A stretch of DNA of 64,000 bases from Filosporella fistucella (lineage: Eukaryota > Ascomycota > Leotiomycetes > Helotiales), in NCBI GenBank assembly GCA_030077755.1, contig JAQJZZ010000007.1, forward strand, positions 62,001-126,000, in the 5' to 3' direction. Below the pieces are notes generated by a model. The model searched no databases. It had not been told where the DNA came from and worked only from the letters and a program-made list of their open reading frames with translations. Numbering within the stretch: position 1 is the stretch's first letter; every line of letters starts with the position of its first letter. The translations under genes and the position numbers were made by a program. This document shows, piece by piece, positions 1 through 10,741 of this stretch.

Positions 1-2656
1 CCTTATTATATGCGTCATCATGGACTAAAGCACCATCTGGTCCAGTCTTCAACTTTGTCCCTCTCCCTGACAGCAGACGCCATACCACAGATTCCTTAAA
101 TGTAGCTCTTTCTCTCTTGAATTCTTTCCAGAATGATTTGCCAAACATCCACAATATCAAAACCCCGACGATCGGTAGACTGACTACCCAAAAGATCCTG
201 ACATGTTAATTGAAATGTGGTATATAAATCGCTAGTGTTACGTACCAGAACTTGGAGTTCCCAGCTGCGAAATTGCCACCCATCGAACTGAACATGGTCA
301 ACATCAAATTCCTGTCAGTTAAAATAAAACTCACAAAATTGCAGCCGCGAGGCTGACTGGAACGAATATAGTAGCCATTCTGAGATCGTTCGTCAGATAC
401 AAGTCAGACTATCACAGTTTGGGCAGTATTACTGGGTCAATTTTCCAACACTATTTCATAGAACCATCAGTAACTCCTCATAAACAATACATTCTTGTCA
501 CAAACCTCATTGCTTGGAAATTGGAAGCCTGGGACTCTCGAGCTTGCACAGTCTGCAAGTAGCTTTCCGTAGTCCGGACAATGACCTGATTGATGTAATC
601 TGCTGTATCATCAAGATCCCTCCATTCATGTAGATCGTCCATCTCTTGACGATATAGTGCTGATACAATTCGGTCTAACTCGTTGGTCAATGATTCGGAG
701 ATTGGTTTCAATCTTTCATAAGAAAACGGTAGGGTTGATCTGTGGTCGTCTTCAAACATCTTGCGTATCTCCTGATCAGTAAGTGCCAGTCGCTCTGCAA
801 CTTTTAAGTTGTGCCTCATATTATAGCGTAACAGTTCCAAGTTTTCACGTTGCTCCCAAAGCCTGGTGAATCGCCTTCCCTCCCATTGCGAGTTCCAAGC
901 CTTCTTATCCAAGTTCGCATAATCCAAATTAGACATTTCTTCTTCAAGTGGTAGTCCTGCTGTTGATGATACCGCTAGCTGGTAAGCCTCTAAGAAGGCG
1001 ACCTGGAAGGTAGCTACTGTACGAGCCAACACCAAACGCCGTACACCAAAACTGACGGTTAGAGCATCTTGCGTAGGAATCCCTTGAGGAGTGTGAAGGA
1101 TGTCGTGAAACATAGATACACCTTCTGGATTGCGAATAGTTTGGATATTCAAGGGGCTTTTAGATACTCCAGGAGCTGGTTCATCTCTGAATTTTCTTCT
1201 CTGAGAGAGTGGCGGAAAGTATGACTCCAGAGTCGATCTCCTTTGCCTCAACTTATATCCCACACGAGGAAAGGAACTTAGTCGAGGCAGTAGTTCAATA
1301 GAAGCCTCATTTGAGTACACGTCTGGGTAAGTGAACATACTATTTATTTCTTCTTGAGTGTAAATGCTCCCCCTTAAGGCCTCAGGTAAGGTTTCGCTGG
1401 CTCGAATGTCTAAGCCCAGTCGGTTCAAAGGTGGATCTACAAGTATTAAAGCTATACAATTTTTAACATGTGACTCCTCATCAATCGATGATACTTGCCT
1501 ATTTGTAATGGTATATTCTCGTCCCGATCAGGGGCCCAGAAGGTTACTAGCTGCTGGCTACTGTATACTGATGAGGCTCGTTCTCGCTGTTCGATTTCTC
1601 TGTGTTTGTCCCTTTGCTTTCTGTCTTGACTTGCTTTGGAGCCATCGTCATCAAAAGTTTTGAGATTGAAGGCAATATTTCGATATGACCTGCACGCAAT
1701 CCGGTGGGTGAGGCCTGCATATAATGAACGTTTTGTGGTGCAAGTAGGGTTGGGAGGAGACGTTTGATTCACTTACCCTTGTTGATTTTGTTAAGGAATG
1801 TAATGCCATGCTGTTGTTCATAATTGAGGATGAAGTGTCGACGCAAGTTCTGACCCAGTGGTACCCGCGACCTTCCATCACTATGCTGGGTAGGTGGAGC
1901 CCAGTGCTGAGCAAAAACTTCAACAGGCACATCACACTGCTCCGAGAGAACACTGAGCCAAGAACTTCCCAAGTCTTCCAGCACTATTAGCAGCGGTCCA
2001 TGTCGCCTCCCTGAAAGAGTGTTCTCCAGAAAACTCTGAAGTTCTTCGGGTTTCTCGAATTTGTTCAGCTGCGGCAGTTCTCCAGTTTCATCTGTCACAT
2101 TGAAATTGAAAATAGCTGCCCTGCCCTCTAAGCGTTGCGCAAGACTTTGAGACTCTATCGAGATTTTGAACGCCTCATCTAAGCTGGTGATGGGCTTCCA
2201 AGCTGTTCTATCAATCCAGGATGATTGGTCCTCCTGCATTTCCATTTGCTGCGGCAGCTCTCTTTCTGCCTTAGCTGATGCCGTTGTAGTTTTGTAAGCC
2301 TGATACAGAATTCGATTGAAAGACAATAGATTAATTTCCCCTCGAGTTCTTTCCTGATCTCTTCTTGACGAAGATAAGCCGATTTCAAATAGCTTTCGAG
2401 GTGTGAGGAGGTTTTGTAGAAGCAAACAAGGACATTTGAGCAGCATATGAAGGTTGCGGGGTCTCCTCAAGGCTGAACACCTGCAAAAGCAGTGCAGCAC
2501 GCCACGCCATTTTCGGGGCTGGTGAATGTGACACGTGGTGTGATTCTGCATATTCTGCCCAATCGATATGCATCTGCTTATTGATTGATGCAAAGCGAAT
2601 GAGCACTGCATATGAGTCGCAGCTACCTTCAGCATTCCTTCAGAAAGTGGTTGCAT
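1..2656 (-). CDS. CorA-like magnesium-transporter-family membrane protein (partial, runs off left edge)
   Basis: Multi-exon gene. An N-terminal soluble domain (about 2656-1777) carries the segment VPVEVFAQHW and PLGQNLRRHF typical of fungal CorA-like proteins. It joins exon 1499-1714 (intron 1715-1776, GT-AG), then exon from 1451 (intron 1452-1498, which starts GCAAGT, so GC-AG), then a long helical region to about 490. Two further introns (288-334 and 198-245) separate the C-terminal membrane segments: ATIFVPVSLAAAIF, then SMGGN where classical CorA has GMN, then a second hydrophobic helix FWVVSLPIVGVLILW. The reading frame is still open at base 1. The splice between about 490 and 390 is not settled. 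The N-terminus is also uncertain because a second protein-like frame covers 2606-2385. Predicted membrane protein; ion specificity cannot be read from the sequence, and loss of canonical GMN argues against assuming Mg2+ transport. Confidence 0.75.
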
Positions 2657-2854
2657 AAAAAGCCCTGCGAGTCGCCCGTGGGCACAGCTTCTTGAAACTG
2701 GGTCTTGTTACGAAATGAGTTCGTTTGCAAATCAAGCAAGGCATTCAAAAGCAGTTCAAGGCAAAGCTAGGCGGATCAATGACTGTGTGATACTGTTAGT
2801 AGAACATAGGCTGCTGCCGTACAATAGGTGACTAAACTAACCCACAATAGCGTT

Positions 2855-3807
2855 ATGGGCGCTCAGTCGATGGATAAAAGAGAAGTAAGTGTAGTTGAAT
2901 TCATCTTATCATTCATGACTGATGGCAACCATCATTAGTTGATTGAGTGTTGTATTCATGGATCTGAATATCATGGTGTGCAGCTTCTTGGCTATCAAAC
3001 TGTCGAAGTCTTCAATGCTATATATGGTGAGAGAGTGGTTAAATACGTACAAATCCCAAATTTCCTAGCTCCCGATCGATGTTTTGATGGAAATGATTAC
3101 GGCGCGGTACGCAATGCTAGTGTCCTGAAGGACATGTTTGGATTTCAGGTACAATCGTATGTTGCCACATCACTTTCACAATTCGGTGCTGACCGAGACC
3201 AAGATCAAAACAGGGGCAGCCGATTCATGACAAATTGGCTGGAGTAATGTTTGCTCACATCTCGAGGCCCGTCATTGTTGTTTTTGAAGATATCATTCGG
3301 AATATTGAAATGATGCTAGACATAACTGGGAGAGAAAAGAATCGCAATCGCCTCAAGCTCGCACTTAGTTACACAAATGAAATTTTGAGAGACGGAGACG
3401 ATACGCAACTCAAGGATTGTTGGCTCCAAAGAGTTGGCAAAGAAGGTTGGGCTGCTGACCCAGTCACTTTTCGGCGTGGGGACAATCATGAAGTGATGAA
3501 ATTGCTGGAGAGTGTTGATTTCATGGGCACAGTAAACTTTAACCTTCTTGATGAGTTTATTGGAGGCGAAATGAAGTTGAGCAAAACGGCGGCAGGCCGG
3601 GCCGTCACTTCTGGCTTTGTGGATACAATCGACCATCTGAGTAGAGACATTCGACAGATGGAAGAACAGAAAACACACCTCAGAGATAATTTCGCTAATC
3701 GGTCTCAACGCCGTGCCGAGAAGCAAAGGATTACCGTAGAGATCAATCGCTTGAAGGAAAGTCGTAGAAACCTAAATGAAGAGCTGAAGGATTGGGTCAC
3801 GAAATAG
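2855..3807 (+). CDS. hypothetical protein, 277 aa, three exons
   Basis: I do not recognise the family. Exons 2855-2884, 2939-3148 and 3214-3807 join in phase through two GT-AG introns (54 and 65 nt), giving one frame with no stops; the second junction reads FGFQ|GQPIHDKLAGVMF, which is smooth. The C-terminal third (roughly residues 215-275) is strongly charged and helical, rich in E/R/K/Q with heptad-like spacing, so a coiled coil is likely. No signal peptide or membrane segment is seen. It is divergent from the CorA-like gene, with about 200 bp between them, so the two may share a promoter. Function unknown. Confidence 0.6.
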
Positions 3808-4231
3808 GGTCACATATTAAATTTTCAACAGCCATCTATCTTCTTGTCTTCAATTACCTCTCCTGCCGCCATAAACTTAAATTAGTGCTCAATAAGGCGA
3901 AATCCAGGTTACTGTACTGAAAGCAATAGTGTTTGACGCACAGAGAATTCACAGTGGCTATTGCTACAGATCGCGGGACTATTGAATCTATGCAAAAAAT
4001 CGGCTGTGATGACTACTAGTTCCCCATGCCATTTAGTATCCGCCGAGGATTCTCCTTCTACAGTGCTTGCACAACGAAAGTAGATTTGCTAGGGCACATA
4101 CAGAAGAATGAATATGATTACCACGTGTAGACCATTACGTCTGTGAAATTAATCATCAATAGTAAACTAAAAAGCAATCTCAACGTTTTCCAGAAGTACA
4201 TGTACTGTTATCTTCTCTCATAGCTCCTATT
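3808..4231. other. intergenic, nothing recognised
   Basis: Convergent 3' flanks of the 277-aa gene and the SGNH hydrolase gene. No ORF, repeat or RNA gene was recognised. Confidence 0.6.
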
Positions 4232-6140
4232 TCAACAGACGCCTCTCCCATTATTGCACATCTTGCGAATGGGTTGCGCCGGCGGAGGCGGAGGGGCTGG
4301 GCACTTGTTATACCACACCCAAGCTCTGTTTGTGGCAGGATCGGCATAGATGTAACTGTAATCATCAGCAGAGTCCTACGCCATACTGAAAGATAAATTA
4401 CTCAGCTCTTCCAAGACCACCTAGGTTAGCAAACTTGATTGTCGCTCCAGGAACCCCTCCGTAGCCGAAGCTGTACGACGTCAAACCTCTATATGTCCAA
4501 TTGATAGTAGTGGGCGCTCCTGCATTAGTCCAGGTTGTTACCCAGCCGGTATTTCTGGCATCATCAGCTATATCTCGCCGATCAGTCCATAATAATTCTT
4601 ACCTGTCAACCCACAAGAGATCTGCCCGTCCATTTCCATCAATCTTGGTGGATATTAGTACACTTCATTACAATCAGAATCAAAATACCCACATCTGCAA
4701 ACCTGATATCCGTCTGGCCATTACCAACACCTGAAACAATAAGACCAATTGGATTCCAGGTTCCAGCCACTGGACCAGTATTGAGCCATCCGTGGACCTC
4801 GCCGTTGCTGTTTCAAGTCAAAACAGGCCAAACAGATCTTGCAAACAATACTCACCTTCCCACACATGCGATATCTGCCTTCCCATCACCGTTCAAATCC
4901 GCGAATATGATCTTGCTTGGAGCAGGACACGCCCCCCCTCTGAACACGTTTCCCTTATTTTCCCAAAGAAAGCTGTCGCCTACTCTTCCATGGTTCTTCC
5001 ACATTCCAACAGCTCCAGTCACAGGATCCACCACAAGATAATCACACCTCCTGTCGTTGTCGAGATCGGCAAGGTGGATGTTCGGACGTGCTGCTCCTAC
5101 ACCCGTAGCAATGATTCCACGGAAGTTCCAGTTGGGAGGAGAGTGAATATTCTCATACAGGTAAATCTTTCCTTGCGTGTCCATCCAGATATAATCATCT
5201 GATCCGCTGCCCGTCATATCACAATAGAAATCGCCATCACTCGCACCAGCTGCCGAATCTGTCTGAATAGGGATTGGTCCGAATTCAATTCTGGGACTCT
5301 TCGAACACTGGTTATTCGGTCCGGGAATGAAGTCGACATCTGGTATATTGGTGACTCGAGGAGGGGTTATCCATGAAGCGACAGAGTCAAGGGCAGAGTG
5401 AAAGCTGTCTCCCATCTTGAGATAGCCTGTGTCCGTAGGGTGGGTCCCATCAGCAATATCTGACAAGCTAAATTGCGAAAACATATCGTACAACATCAGT
5501 TTTTGGCCCGGCCGAGCAGCCACCATGGATGCTAAATTCGCATTATATATCCTGACATTTGCCATCGTATTCGGATTTCCATTTGGCAGAAGTGTAGTGA
5601 CAATGATTGTGACATTTGTAATCGCCCCGAAGATGTTGTCTATCATCTGACCTAGACGATTGTGTGCATTTGCGACGTCGAAATTTTGTGCGCAATCATT
5701 CGTACCAAGATGGAACAAAACCACATTAGGATAGTACCCTAGAGCAGGGTTGATAATGGATGCAACTTGGTCGACTCTATATCCTGGATATCCTTCATTT
5801 GCACCGTTGCTCATAGATCCAGAATATTGAGTTCCCACGAAGTGTACAGAATTTCCATTTGCTATAAGTCGCTTCTTGAGTTGCGCTCGATAACCATTGC
5901 CTTCAGCAGATCCCCACCCCCAATTAATTGATGCACCAACAGGCAATATCCGAAGTGCAGATCCGGTGATGATTGAAGTTTTGGGTTTCGGTAGGAATGG
6001 AAAAGACGCATTCATAGGAATTAGGGGCGAGGCTTCTGTTCTTGTAAGTAATTATCACCTGCGGTCCTAAAGAACTGACCGCATATCGCTATTATAACAA
6101 ATACGAAGCCGCAAAGCTGTAAATGAGAAGAAAACATCAT
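4232..6140 (-). CDS. secreted SGNH/GDSL-type hydrolase with C-terminal FG-GAP/VCBS-like repeats
   Basis: Six exons rebuilt in phase: 6080-6140, 4856-6035, 4693-4807, 4603-4643, 4402-4554, 4232-4355, giving 557 aa. Exon 1 supplies a signal peptide (start MMFSSHLQLCGFVFVIIAIC). The SGNH hydrolase domain follows: block I ILPVGASINWGWGS (nucleophile Ser in GAS rather than GDS), block III GTND, and block V ADGTHPTDTGY with the catalytic Asp/His pair. The second half holds repeated Asp-rich loops such as ADLDNDRRCDYLVVDP, ADLNGDGKADI and ADIDGNGRADLLWVD, which are FG-GAP/VCBS-like calcium-binding blades. It ends with a Pro-rich, Cys-containing tail. Introns are 44-49 nt; one donor is GTGGGT. Likely an extracellular carbohydrate or ester hydrolase; the substrate is unknown. 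Confidence 0.85.
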
Positions 6141-6780
6141 AACAAGAACTTTTAGATAGGATCGAAGAACATCAGCGGCGAGGCAATTCTTCATAGAGAC
6201 ATCGACTCGCTATTCGGAGATTTTATGCCACTAAGCACGATTAAGAAGTGAAACAACAGCAGAAGAGATTGACTGTTTGAGATATGATGAGTACAACTCT
6301 ATACGACAAGATATTGCTATTGGTGGTTCTCATGTAAAGAAGAAACCTGAAAAAGTTTCTCCCTCTTTCAATCAAAGTATAGGTCAAGCCAACTTGCACT
6401 GTGAGACATAGTCACAAGCAGAACGGGCAGCCCAGGTGGAGAATTTGATTCGTTGGTATAATACATACCGAGACGAACCTCTCCAGAGGCACAATGGAAT
6501 GGACGCTGTGATCGGATATGAGTGTCAAGAAGGTATACACATTCCTGTCAAATTATGCACCGGATGGAGTCGATTCTTTGTCAGCTGATTTGAAAAGGAA
6601 CAATTGGTGGTGACGAGAACAATGAAATATGTGCAAGCAGTACAGAGCTGGGATATTTGATAATGCTCAGGTGTGGCTCCTGAAATGATCAAAGATGCCC
6701 AGAGAGCAGGAAAAAGTGTGTTTTCGAGTCTATGACCTATTCAGCCCAGTATTGCTAGCAACATGGCTAAGATCGAGTTA
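6141..6780. other. intergenic, nothing firm
   Basis: Upstream of the SGNH gene and downstream of the NmrA-like gene. A short protein-like stretch near 6435-6590 is open but has no supporting start, splice sites or known motif, so no gene is called. Confidence 0.5.
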
Positions 6781-7767
6781 TCAACCGGCCAAAGCAGCCT
6801 TAATGGTAGCTTTCAAATCCTCCCTGGGAAGTCCCAATTCCTTGTTCGCGAGATCACCCTCTTTCGGGGATTTACCTTCACCATCACGGAATATATATAG
6901 CTTTAAGTAATCCCCAAATGCCGAGTAATCGCCCTTTGCCAATTTCTCATCAGCGAGTTCAAGTGTTCCGTCCAAACTCTTGTGCTCCACCGTCCACTTC
7001 GTGCCTGATACTTCCTCCACCAATGACAAAATATCATTTTGTGTAGTGATAAAGGAGGCAACATCAATGTATTTGTTGGCTGTGGATTGTGGATTCTTTA
7101 AAACGCCTGCGATTGCAAGACCAATTGTGTATAGATTCGTACCAGTGAAAGGCTCGTTACCGGAATCGTAGATTGTGGCAGTCTTCGTAGCAGGCACGAA
7201 CCCAAGGGAACCAACTTTGAGGCCCTGCAAAGGTCAGTGGGGGTCGAATCGGCTGAATTGGAGCTTACCCAGTCAAAGAACAAGTTGGTTGAAATACCAG
7301 TCCAAGAGAAATTGGGATTGTCAGCTGCAGCCTTCTTCAACTGGTCTTGCAGAGCAAGCTTAGCTCCTAGAATTTTGGCGACTCCACCAGAGACCTTTGT
7401 GGTATTGAGACCAAATTCGCTAGGTATAAACCTCTGCACGCCTGCCTTGACAGCTGCGTCTACAATCGTTGGTTGATTGCCCAGAGCAGCTGTGGCAATG
7501 GTAGAGACAACTGCATCCTGACCAGTCAGAGCTTCTCCCACGGAACTGGCAGAGCTATAGTCGACTTTGTGGACAGTAACTGCAGGGGGGAAGGTAGATT
7601 TCGATTCGGGTCGAGTAAGGACGGAAACAGTGAAGCCAGAGTCAATTAGAGCCTTAACAACTTCTGGGCCAAGATTTCCACTTCCCTAGAGGTTGTCAAT
7701 TGTATACTTTGAGGTGGCAGATGGTGGGGCCTACTCCAACAACGGCGACCTTCTTGATTGTAGACAT
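6781..7767 (-). CDS. NmrA-like / isoflavone-reductase-like NAD(P)-binding protein
   Basis: Three exons in phase: 7735-7767, 7269-7685 and 6781-7224, with introns of 49 and 44 nt, giving 297 aa. The N-terminus reads MSTIKKVAVVG then GSGNLGPEVVKAL, a Gly-rich dinucleotide-binding loop formed across the first splice junction. Further family features are DAVVSTI, VKAGVQRFIPSEFG and a C-terminal substrate region. This is the atypical short-chain dehydrogenase group that includes NmrA regulators and isoflavone/phenylcoumaran reductases. Cytosolic, with no signal peptide. Whether it is a reductase or a redox-sensing regulator cannot be decided from the sequence. Confidence 0.88.
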
Positions 7768-8739
7768 AGCGATAGTGGTGTGTATGTGTTTGTATCGGTT
7801 CTATATACGGCCCTCCTTTGATTGATGAAGCAGCAGAAGACTATATCATTCCAAATGCCTGGCATCATCGGGGAGGGGCATAGCGACATCGAGACTGCAT
7901 GCAATGAAGCTGCTGTGGCCCCACAAGGATAATTCGCAATTCCACACGTCGATGGTGATCGGGGAGGACGACATGTTGGGGTGTGGTGGCGCAGAATAGA
8001 TGTGCGATAATGCAATTGGACTTTCGGTAGAATGAGGGGTAAAGGAGTCGAAGAATCTGTTTCGTGCTGATAAATCGTTTCCTGTGGGATGTGAAGGCGA
8101 GGTGAGTTGAGATGTTGTGATGATGTGAGTGAGAAGTGGGAAATGTGGATGTAACCGAAGTTGGAAATTCAGCGGCTCCCACCCTCTACAGCGCTTCTTA
8201 CAACCCAAGGTAAAGCCATTCGTTTCTCTCACTCTGTCAACACAAACGCAGCCCCATATTTTGCCAGTGCAGCTACATGACATAACAATGTCAGATGGAA
8301 TGGTTTCATGGATTTTGAGATATCCTTTTTGCTAGGTTTCGTGCGCTTGCACTGGCGCTATGCTAATGGTCAAGGTTCAGCCTCAGCACAACGCTGCTCT
8401 CATTGAACAATTGAACGTGTCATATTCAAGGGTGTAGTTAGGCTTTTCAATTCATGTGTGTATCATTTTCTGCTATGGGAGCCCGCCTTTTCTGTATTGG
8501 AGCCATGTGTCCATACGTTGCTTCCGTTGCTATTTGTATTGATATTGCCCCAAGGCGAAGTCCTCAGGGGACAGTTTCATCAGAATTTACAGTACTCGAA
8601 GACAACATTTCCCTAACGATATCTTCCAAAAGCTCGAGTTCTGCTAGAATCTTTAGTTCATTCGCGTCTTTCCTCCTCACTACCGGTTCGTCTTTGTGCT
8701 CCCATCTATCTAGGATCAATTTTTCCAACAACCCATCCC
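7768..8739. other. intergenic, upstream of NmrA-like gene to transposon
   Basis: Holds the NmrA-like promoter and DNA up to the transposon's left inverted repeat. Several overlapping short ORFs on both strands (7731-8335, 8454-8780) have no recognisable protein character. Confidence 0.5.
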
Positions 8740-8771
8740 CACCAGTGGGTGCACTAATTCCCGCACCAGCC
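8740..8771 (+). repeat. left terminal inverted repeat
   Basis: Begins CACCAGTGGGTGCACTAATT and is the exact reverse complement of 10171-10202. The inner end reads GCACCAGCC. Confidence 0.92.
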
Positions 8772-8836
8772 AGATTTTAAGCGAGATGTAAATAGCCTCG
8801 ATTTTAAAAGTAAACAAACTCAATTCAACCACCATT

Positions 8837-10114
8837 ATGGCAGTCAAAACAAGGTCCAATCGCTACCAAACTCCCCCTACTGAATTCTATAACCCTGGTA
8901 CACGTACTTCTCGAAAGAGAGTGCGATTCTATGACGCATGGGACCATAGATCCCCCTCAAAGTCGCTGCGCGCCCTTAAACGCGATTTTGGACTTACTCA
9001 TCCAAATGGGCAGCGATGGCTCGACCAGAGAGCTATTTATGGCTCTCCTGCATACAAGAGGACGCGTAGGCTGTCTGAGAAGCTTGGTAGACGTTCTGAA
9101 GTCTCAGCAGAGGTGTGTAAAATGCTTGTGGATCCAGCGCAGAACCCGGTACGCGACCAGCTATATGAGGTACAAATTGAACATCACAACCTACCTATTA
9201 AGAAGCGCGCTTTACAAGCCAGACTTAAAGCAACCACCAGGAAGGGCAGGAGGTATAAGAAAGCATATGTGAGGAAGGTGTTTCGCCGTCAGAACTTTGC
9301 AGAACGCATTCATTACGGCGCAGCCCACCGGGGCAAGAATATACACGATTTCTGGGCGTGGGTCTTCTTCACAGATGAAGCACACTTAGATCCTTCTTCT
9401 ATGTGTGTAGGAGAGATACTACGAGAGGAGGGGCACCGGTATGACACTGAAAATATCGAGCAACGGCCTGCTTTAACCGGGGCGAAGCTACATGTGGCCG
9501 GGTGGTGTACTTGGTGGGAGAAGGCAGAGTACTTAGTCTTTTATAATGATAAACAACCTCATGTGGAGACTCCTCCCTATCCACGCAAGCCACGCCACCG
9601 TAAGAAGGAGACTCAAGAGCAATATGACACGCGTTTAAAGGAGTGGGAAGCAGGGAAGCCTCACAAGGTCGAAGTGAAGCCACAGGGCAATGGTATGACG
9701 CAATTATATTACTGTGAGAAGATCCTGCCTACTTATATTGAAGCTATTCACAAAGCACGATAATAGCCCGGCTAGGATCTTAAACCGTGGCTATTTTAAG
9801 AGGATGGCGACCCTAGCCATGGCAAGAAGAAGTATGGCTTGGCTTCAAAGCTTAGAGACGAGAATTGGATCCCTTGCTTAAAGCATCCACCGTAGAGCCC
9901 TAATTTAAACCCTATGGAGGCAGTATGGAACATATTAAAGCAAAGAGTGCGTCGTAGAAGGTGGGATGATTTGGAGGGATATAAACAAGTAGTGCAAGAG
10001 GAATGGAGCAAGATTACAATGGCAGAGATCCGTGCACGCATTATAGACATGCCTAGGAGATGTCAATTGCTTACTGAAACAGGTGGAAAGCGCATTAAAT
10101 CAGCGTTGTGGTAA
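8837..10114 (+). pseudogene. Tc1/mariner-like transposase, broken by five in-frame stops
   Basis: One frame runs from ATG 8837 to 10114. The first 308 codons are intact: an N-terminal DNA-binding region, then the catalytic core with FFTDEAH (first catalytic Asp). Stops follow at 9761, 9764, 9773, 9797 and 9893. The same frame then continues with family-typical features: the second catalytic Asp region (DGDPSHG) and the SPNLNPMEAVW motif with the third acidic residue, ending near 10114. All five stops are TAA or TAG, as expected if CAA/CAG codons suffered C-to-T changes. This suggests RIP-like decay, but it is inferred without an intact relative to compare. Confidence 0.88.
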
Positions 10115-10170
10115 TGAATTGTAGTAATTGTAGCATTAATAGCCATTTTCTTGACTTTTTTGGTGTTCTC

Positions 10171-10202
10171 GGCTGGTGCGGGAATTAGTGCACCCACTGG
10201 TG
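10171..10202 (-). repeat. right terminal inverted repeat
   Basis: Exact inverted copy of 8740-8771; ends GTGCACCCACTGGTG. Confidence 0.92.
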
Positions 10203-10741
10203 TCCCCAAAAACACGGCAACACCTCCGCAGTGGTGTTTTACAACAACTCCAGAAACATCAAGGCTGGTCAGCTTATGCATGAAAGACCTTGATATCATC
10301 ACCACTTCTTGGTACTTGTACATTATCGATCACGGAGACCTTGTCTTGGCCACAACCCGAATTCGCCACTTTCATCTCATCACACCTTTGAATCTGCCGA
10401 ATTATATACCCTTTAAAAGCGACTATTCGAGGGCAGACGCGCGCCTCCACTCAATATCTTGCCCGAGTCCTAGCTGTTACTTATCAAAATCTGATTTGAA
10501 GGAAAATCTCCGGAACCACACGAGCAATTGGGTTTTCCCGTAGACCAAGGTAATGCATGATATCATCACATAGACTGCTGCTAACCTACTTCAAACCTCA
10601 CTTGACGTTGAAATTATTCCCCATTGTTACTATTTTACAAAAGAAATCAATAAAGACCGCTCCCAAGCCTCATGGAGGTCGACCACCGAACAGCCGCCAT
10701 CGTGGAATTCGTTGAACAAATCCACACGTCCTGGTTCGCAA
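10203..10741. other. intergenic between transposon and 2EXR-like gene
   Basis: No gene recognised. The missing N-terminal part of the downstream 2EXR-like protein was looked for here in all three frames and not found. Confidence 0.4.

Larger units (their letters stand above)
8740..10202 (+). mobile_element. Tc1/mariner-like DNA transposon, degraded
   Basis: A 1,463-bp element bounded by perfect 32-bp terminal inverted repeats (8740-8771 and 10171-10202) enclosing one transposase reading frame in the expected orientation. Size, TIR length and the DDE-type protein place it with fungal Tc1/mariner-like elements. The expected TA target duplication is not visible: bases next to the CAGTGG ends read AC on the left and GT on the right. 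A TCCCC pentamer lies just outside each end (8736-8740, sharing the left TIR's first base, and 10203-10207); this may be chance. The transposase is disrupted, so the copy is non-autonomous. Confidence 0.9.
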
